From: Parvibaculum sp.
Lineage (GTDB): Bacteria > Pseudomonadota > Alphaproteobacteria > Parvibaculales > Parvibaculaceae
Length of the DNA: 9,293 nucleotides
Reading direction: 5' to 3'
NCBI GenBank assembly: GCA_020062605.1
Contig: JAGUWA010000067.1
Location: 1 to 9,293 of the forward strand
Position numbers and translations under genes: made by a program. The notes under the pieces are model-generated. The model saw nothing but the letters and a program-made list of their open reading frames with translations, was not told where the DNA came from and made no database searches. Below are positions 5,376-9,293 of the stretch, one piece after another; position 1 is the first letter of the stretch, and the number at the start of each line of letters is the position of its first letter.

Positions 5376-6637
5376 CGCAGATCAAGCTGCAGGACCTCAA
5401 GGCCAAATCCCCGACGGACCTTCTGGCGCTCGCCGAGGAACTCGAGGTCGAGAACGCCTCCACGCTCCGGACGCAGGACATGATGTTCGCGATCCTGAAG
5501 CAGTATGCCGAGCAGGGCGTCGACATCATCGGCGAGGGCGTGGTCGAGGTGCTGCCGGACGGGTTCGGCTTCCTGCGCTCCCCGGAAGCGAACTACCTGC
5601 CGGGCCCGGACGACATCTACGTCTCGCCTTCGCAGATCCGCCGCTTTTCGCTGAGGACCGGCGATACGGTCGAGGGCGAAATCCGCAGCCCCAAGGATGG
5701 CGAGCGCTATTTCGCGCTGCTCAAGGTTTCGACCGTCAATTTCGAGAGCCCGGACAAGGCGCGCCACAAGGTCCATTTCGACAATCTGACGCCGCTCTAT
5801 CCGGATTCGAAGCTCGAGATGGAAGTGGACGATCCGACGCTGAAGGACCGCTCGTCCCGCGTCATCGACATCGTGGCGCCGCTCGGCAAGGGCCAGCGCG
5901 GACTGATCGTCGCGCCGCCGCGCACCGGCAAGACGGTGCTGCTCCAGAACATCGCTCATTCGATCACGACCAATCACCCCGAATGCTATCTGATCGTGCT
6001 GCTGATCGACGAGCGGCCGGAAGAAGTGACCGACATGCAGCGCTCGGTGAAGGGCGAGGTCATTTCCTCGACCTTCGACGAACCCGCGCAGCGCCACGTT
6101 CAGGTCGCCGAAATGGTGATCGAGAAGGCCAAGCGCCTCGTCGAGCATGGCCGCGACGTCGTGATCCTGCTCGACTCGATCACGCGCCTCGGCCGCGCCT
6201 ACAACACGGTCGTGCCGTCCTCGGGCAAGGTGCTGACGGGCGGTGTCGACGCGAATGCGCTGCAGCGCCCCAAGCGCTTCTTTGGCGCCGCGCGCAACAT
6301 CGAGGAAGGCGGCTCGCTCACCATCATCGCGACCGCCCTCATCGACACGGGCTCGCGCATGGACGAAGTCATCTTCGAAGAGTTCAAGGGCACCGGTAAC
6401 TCGGAAATCATTCTCGACCGCAAGATCGCCGACAAGCGCGTCTTCCCGGCGATCGACATTCTCAAGTCCGGCACCCGCAAGGAAGAGCTGCTCGTCGAGA
6501 AGGGCCAGCTTTCCAAGATGTATGTGCTGCGCCGTATCCTCAATCCGATGGGCACGGTCGACGCCATCGAGTTCCTGCTCGACAAGCTCAAGCAGACGAA
6601 GAACAACGCCGAGTTCTTTGACAGCATGAACACATAG
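5372..6637 (+). CDS. rho: Transcription termination factor Rho
   Basis: Hexameric RNA-dependent ATPase/helicase that ends transcription at C-rich, untranslated RNA. The 421-residue product is about the length of E. coli Rho (419). Domains in order: N-terminal Rho_N helical domain (about 1-47, LKAKSPTDLLALAEEL), a cold-shock-like RNA-binding domain (about 52-120) with the RNP-like DGFGFLR (63-69), then the RecA-type motor with Walker A APPRTGKT (181-188), LLIDERPEEVTDM (210-222), Walker B VVILLDSITR (263-272), the Q-loop region SGKVLTGGVDANALQRPKRF, and the R-loop segment GTGNSEIILDRKIADKR. I chose the ATG at 5372 because the conserved N-terminus begins there; the open frame to 5147 has no family-like residues and no start near the ribosome site. 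It probably has its own promoter and leader. Its place after hemE-hemH-hemJ is typical of Alphaproteobacteria. Confidence 0.98.
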   Translation: MTQIKLQDLKAKSPTDLLALAEELEVENASTLRTQDMMFAILKQYAEQGVDIIGEGVVEVLPDGFGFLRSPEANYLPGPDDIYVSPSQIRRFSLRTGDTVEGEIRSPKDGERYFALLKVSTVNFESPDKARHKVHFDNLTPLYPDSKLEMEVDDPTLKDRSSRVIDIVAPLGKGQRGLIVAPPRTGKTVLLQNIAHSITTNHPECYLIVLLIDERPEEVTDMQRSVKGEVISSTFDEPAQRHVQVAEMVIEKAKRLVEHGRDVVILLDSITRLGRAYNTVVPSSGKVLTGGVDANALQRPKRFFGAARNIEEGGSLTIIATALIDTGSRMDEVIFEEFKGTGNSEIILDRKIADKRVFPAIDILKSGTRKEELLVEKGQLSKMYVLRRILNPMGTVDAIEFLLDKLKQTKNNAEFFDSMNT

Positions 6638-6704
6638 TCAGGAAATTCTGCTAGTCTCGGCTGGTGCAATCCGAGCGTGTATCCGGTTGAGCGGCGGGGT
6701 TTTC

Positions 6705-7382
6705 ATGACGGGCGACGAGTACGGGCGCGGTTCTGGCGAAGAACGGCCCGCCTGGGTGAAGCCGCTCATGGAGTGGTCGGCGATCGAGAACGTCCGGGCG
6801 CGGCTTGCCGGTCCCATCGATCATGTTCCCGGCGAAATTGGCGGCATCGCGTTGTCCAATCCCGGCCGCCAGCTTCTTGCCTGGTGGCTCGAGGCGCGGA
6901 AGGGTCTCGCGATGCCCGGCCCCGACGATGTCAGCCCGCGTGCGCTGGTCGAGCTTCTTCCCTATATCCGCTATCTGTCCTGGGAGGATGACGAGAAGCT
7001 CGTCTTCCGCATCTATGGCAGCGCGCTTGTCGAGGCGAGCGGTCTCGATCTCACCGGCTACAACATCTTCGCGTCCGGTCACGAGGAAGTCGATATCGAC
7101 CGCGCGCGCCTGAAGCCGCTCCACACGCAGCCCTGCGGCATCGTGATGATCCGCGATATTCATGGACGTGACGGCACAGCCCATCCTTGCGAATTCATGA
7201 CGCTGCCGATCGCGCCCGGTGCGGATGGCAAGCCCCGCATCATCGGCACGGTGGTGCCTGCGGTGAAGATGCGCGAATGGAATGTCGATGTTCAGTTCAC
7301 CGGTCCGCTTACGTTGCGCCGCGCCGTCTATTTCGATACGGGCGCCGGCGTTCCGCTCTCCTCGCCCGGCCTCGAAGTCTGA
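6705..7382 (+). CDS. PAS domain-containing protein (PAS_5-like, alphaproteobacterial family), function unknown
   Basis: A 225-residue soluble protein without signal peptide or membrane segment. Residues about 55-185 match the layout of the PAS_5 family (PF07310) that I know from Alphaproteobacteria: an N-terminal helix (LLAWWLEARKGLAMPG, 57-72), VSPRALVELLPYIRYL (76-91), the VFRIYGSALVEASGLDLTGYN core (100-120), and a later strand pair around CGIVMIRDIHG and RIIGTVVPAV. There is no kinase, GGDEF, EAL or DNA-binding output domain, so it is a stand-alone sensory or partner-binding domain; ligand and partner are unknown. The ATG at 6705 has GGCGGGG closely upstream; a TTG at 6687 is a weaker alternative. 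It lies 67 bp after rho, with no clear terminator or promoter between, and could be read through from rho. Its stop is 1 bp from the end of the converging GFA gene. Confidence 0.75.
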   Translation: MTGDEYGRGSGEERPAWVKPLMEWSAIENVRARLAGPIDHVPGEIGGIALSNPGRQLLAWWLEARKGLAMPGPDDVSPRALVELLPYIRYLSWEDDEKLVFRIYGSALVEASGLDLTGYNIFASGHEEVDIDRARLKPLHTQPCGIVMIRDIHGRDGTAHPCEFMTLPIAPGADGKPRIIGTVVPAVKMREWNVDVQFTGPLTLRRAVYFDTGAGVPLSSPGLEV

Positions 7383-7383
7383 T

Positions 7384-7800
7384 TTACGGTCTGAGGCTTT
7401 CCCATCCCGGCCAGCCGCCCTCTGTCCGCGGCGCGCCGTCGTGACCCTCCGCCCAGGACGCTTTCGAGGCACAATATTCCTGCGCGATTACACGTGCCGG
7501 CACCTCTCCCTCCAGCGCGTTTGCGGTCAGGATGATCGTCTCGTCCGGCATCTTCAGATTGGCACCGGTCATCGCGGTGCCGCAACGCGCGCAGAAGCTG
7601 CGCACGAGCCCCGGCGAACTCTCGTAACGGGTGAGTTTGTCCGCACCTTGCCAGGTCACTTCGTCCCGCATGGCGACGAAGAAGAAACCGGCATGACCGC
7701 CCGTCGCCTTGCGGCACATCGAGCAATGGCATTCGACGATGCCGCTGATCGCCGCCGCCGAAAAACGCACCGCGCCGCAAAGACATGAGCCTTCGATCAT
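7384..7800 (-). CDS. GFA-family zinc-binding protein (glutathione-dependent formaldehyde-activating enzyme/CENP-V fold)
   Basis: The 138-residue product carries the full cysteine pattern of the GFA family (PF04828): C6-x-C8 in GSCLCGAVRF, C24-x-C26-x2-C29 in VECHCSMCRK, and C70-x2-C73 in SFCARCGT. Family members bind one structural and one catalytic-type zinc. The founding enzyme of Paracoccus was proposed to speed condensation of formaldehyde with glutathione, but many members have no tested function, so I give no gene name. The length is normal for the short form; the C-terminal tail after C110 is variable. The ATG at 7800 has AGAGGGA just upstream and lies 10 bp after the stop of the quinone oxidoreductase gene, so it is the last gene of the minus-strand unit. 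It ends 1 bp from the converging PAS gene. Confidence 0.9.
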   Translation of the reverse strand: MIEGSCLCGAVRFSAAAISGIVECHCSMCRKATGGHAGFFFVAMRDEVTWQGADKLTRYESSPGLVRSFCARCGTAMTGANLKMPDETIILTANALEGEVPARVIAQEYCASKASWAEGHDGAPRTEGGWPGWESLRP

Positions 7801-7810
7801 GTTCCCTCTT

Positions 7811-8794
7811 TTACGGAACGAGCACGCTTGCGCCCACCGTCTTGCGGGCCTCGAGATCGATATGGGCGCGCGCGGCTTCGGCGAGCGAATAGCGCTGCTT
7901 CACCTCGATCTTCACCGCGCCCGACTTCACGACCGCGAAAAGATCGTCGGCCATTTCCTGCATCGCGGTCGGCGTCTTCGCGGCATAGTGGAACATGGTC
8001 GGCCGCGTGACGTAGAGCGAGCCCTTCTGCGCCAGGATGCCGAGGTTCACATCCGTGACCGGGCCGGAGGCATTGCCGAAACTGACGAGAAGGCCCAAGG
8101 GCGCGAGGCTGTCGAGCGAGGAGATGAAGGTCGACTTGCCGACGCCGTCATAGACGACGGGAAGCTTCTTGCCCCCGGTGATCTCCTTCACGCGGGCGGC
8201 GACGTCTTCCTTTGAATAGTCGATGACGTGATCGCAGCCATGCGCGCGCGCGAGCTTCGCCTTTTCTTCCGAGCCCACCGTGCCGATGACGGTGGCGCCG
8301 AGATGCTTTGCCCATTGGCAGGCGATGAGACCGACGCCGCCTGCCGCCGCGTGCCAGAGGATCGTCTGGCCCTTTTCCACCCTGAAGGTCTGGCGCAGCA
8401 GGAACTGCGCGGTGAGCCCTTTCAGCATCATCGCGGCCGCCTGTTCGTCGCTGACGCCGTCCGGCAGTTTCACCGCGCTTGCGGCGGCGACATTGTTCGC
8501 TTGCGCATAGGCGCCGATCGGTCCGCTCGCATAGGCCGCGCGGTCGCCCGCCTTGAACTGCGTCACGCCTTCGCCGACGGCTTCGACGATGCCCGCCGCC
8601 TCCATGCCGATGCCCGAAGGAAGCGGCACGGGATAGAGCCCGGAGCGGTGATAGGTGTCGATGAAATTCACGCCGATGGCCTTGGCGCGCACCGTGATCT
8701 CGCCGGGCTTCGGCGCGCCGAGCTCCACGTCCTTCAGCGCCATCGCTTCGGGGCCGCCCGTCTTTTCGATGCGGATCGCCTTGATCGTCGTCAT
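7811..8794 (-). CDS. NADPH:quinone oxidoreductase, zinc-independent medium-chain dehydrogenase/reductase
   Basis: A 327-residue MDR-superfamily reductase close in layout to E. coli QorA, which transfers electrons from NADPH to quinones in the cytoplasm. The N-terminal GroES-like domain (about 1-125) contains GVNFIDTYHRSGLYPVPLPS (41-60) and GMEAAGIVEAVGEGV (63-77), typical of quinone oxidoreductases. The Rossmann domain carries HAAAGGVGLIACQWAKHLGA (148-167) with the NADPH-binding AAGGVG (150-155). The C-terminal part holds PTMFHY and YSLAEAARAHIDLEARKTVG (302-321). The cysteine and histidine ligands for catalytic and structural zinc found in alcohol dehydrogenases are absent. Length is as expected. 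The ATG at 8794 has AAGGA about 11 bases upstream. It lies 33 bp after the LysE-family gene and 10 bp before the GFA gene, suggesting one transcript. The true electron acceptor (quinone, enal or other) is not shown by sequence. Confidence 0.93.
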   Translation of the reverse strand: MTTIKAIRIEKTGGPEAMALKDVELGAPKPGEITVRAKAIGVNFIDTYHRSGLYPVPLPSGIGMEAAGIVEAVGEGVTQFKAGDRAAYASGPIGAYAQANNVAAASAVKLPDGVSDEQAAAMMLKGLTAQFLLRQTFRVEKGQTILWHAAAGGVGLIACQWAKHLGATVIGTVGSEEKAKLARAHGCDHVIDYSKEDVAARVKEITGGKKLPVVYDGVGKSTFISSLDSLAPLGLLVSFGNASGPVTDVNLGILAQKGSLYVTRPTMFHYAAKTPTAMQEMADDLFAVVKSGAVKIEVKQRYSLAEAARAHIDLEARKTVGASVLVP

Positions 8795-8827
8795 GCGTTT
8801 CGTTTCCTTTTCCTGGCCCTGTTCTTT

Positions 8828-9293
8828 CTAGCGTCTCGAAAGCGCGAGGCCGATGCCTGCCGCGACGAGGACGCTGCCGGTGATCTTGTTGCGCAGCATT
8901 TGCGCGCGTTCGCTTTTCAGATAAGGCGCGAGCTTTCCCGCCGCGAGGGCGAAAGTGCCGTCGGAAAGCGTGCTGACGGCAATGAAGGTGACCGCGAGGA
9001 GAACGAGCTGCGGACCCGCCGGCGCCGCGTGATCGATGAATTGCGGAAAGAAGGCGGCGTAGAAGGCGAGCGTCTTCGGGTTCGTCACCGAGATCACATA
9101 GCCGCGCCGGAAGAGCGTCGCGCCGCTCGCATGGATTCGCTGCGCATTGGGCAGGTCGGGGTTTTCGTAACGCGTGCGCAGCGCCTGCACGCCGAGAAAG
9201 ACGAGATAGGCGGCGCCGATCAGTTTCAGCGCCTCGGCCCAGGGACCGAGCGCGGCGAGCAGCGGCGCGAGGCCGAGCACCGTCAGCACCATA
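8828..9293 (-). CDS. LysE/RhtB-family amino-acid (or metabolite) exporter, C-terminal part, cut by window edge
   Basis: The visible 154-155 residues form the C-terminal three quarters of a LysE/RhtB-family inner-membrane exporter, a family that pumps out lysine, homoserine, threonine and similar solutes. Diagnostic segments are KLIGAAYLVFLGVQALR (23-39 of the visible part) and the family signature FRRGYVISVTNPKTLAFYAA followed by FFPQFI. About four hydrophobic segments are visible (near 8-37, 67-85, 95-119 and 137-152). The family usually has about 205-210 residues and six membrane segments, so about 50 N-terminal residues, including the conserved PGP region, lie beyond the window edge. The ATG at 9292 is therefore not the true start. 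It is the first visible gene of the unit with the quinone oxidoreductase and GFA genes. The substrate cannot be told. Confidence 0.88.
   Translation of the reverse strand, partial: MVLTVLGLAPLLAALGPWAEALKLIGAAYLVFLGVQALRTRYENPDLPNAQRIHASGATLFRRGYVISVTNPKTLAFYAAFFPQFIDHAAPAGPQLVLLAVTFIAVSTLSDGTFALAAGKLAPYLKSERAQMLRNKITGSVLVAAGIGLALSRR

Noticed and set aside
5057..6148. Minus-strand open frame of 363 codons
   Set aside because: Antisense to rho and its leader; no recognisable motif.
6656..6675. Hairpin CTCGG/CCGAG after rho as a terminator
   Set aside because: Only five pairs with a ten-base loop and no T-run after it.

Overview
The window looks like the replication-origin neighbourhood of an alphaproteobacterial chromosome. 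It is GC-rich. Its core gene order, aroE-maf-ppsR reading left and hemE-hemH-hemJ-rho reading right, is the arrangement known around the origin of several Alphaproteobacteria; in Caulobacter crescentus the origin lies beside hemE. I cannot name the genus from sequence alone; a Hyphomicrobiales- or Parvibaculum-like organism would fit.

Left arm (1-1859, minus strand): a compact operon reads leftward. It starts with a pyruvate,phosphate dikinase/PEP synthase regulatory kinase (ppsR), then a Maf nucleotide pyrophosphatase, then shikimate dehydrogenase (aroE, cut by the window edge). Spacings are 6 bp and a 4-bp ATGA overlap.

Centre (1860-2443): a divergent intergenic region of about 580 bp without a convincing gene. 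It holds a cluster of DnaA-box-like 9-mers (one full TTWTNCACA match and several with one or two mismatches), two groups of them spaced exactly 10 bp apart, a 12-bp perfect inverted repeat, and an AT-rich stretch next to hemE. This is the best candidate for the chromosomal origin (oriC) and also carries the divergent promoters of ppsR and hemE.

Right arm (2444-6637, plus strand): three enzymes of late haem synthesis follow one another. These are uroporphyrinogen decarboxylase (hemE), ferrochelatase (hemH, GTGA overlap with hemE) and the membrane protoporphyrinogen oxidase HemJ. After a 367-bp leader with a good sigma70-type promoter, a C-rich stretch and a tiny translationally coupled ORF comes the transcription terminator factor rho.

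Far right (6638-9293): accessory-type genes replace the mnmE-mnmG-rsmG-parAB block that often follows rho in this class. A PAS_5-type sensory-domain protein (plus strand) converges, with a 1-bp gap, on a minus-strand unit lysE-family exporter (cut by the window edge) - quinone oxidoreductase - GFA-family zinc protein.

No tRNA, rRNA, CRISPR array, insertion sequence or prophage was seen. The most interesting signals are the internal architecture of the putative oriC and the rho leader.
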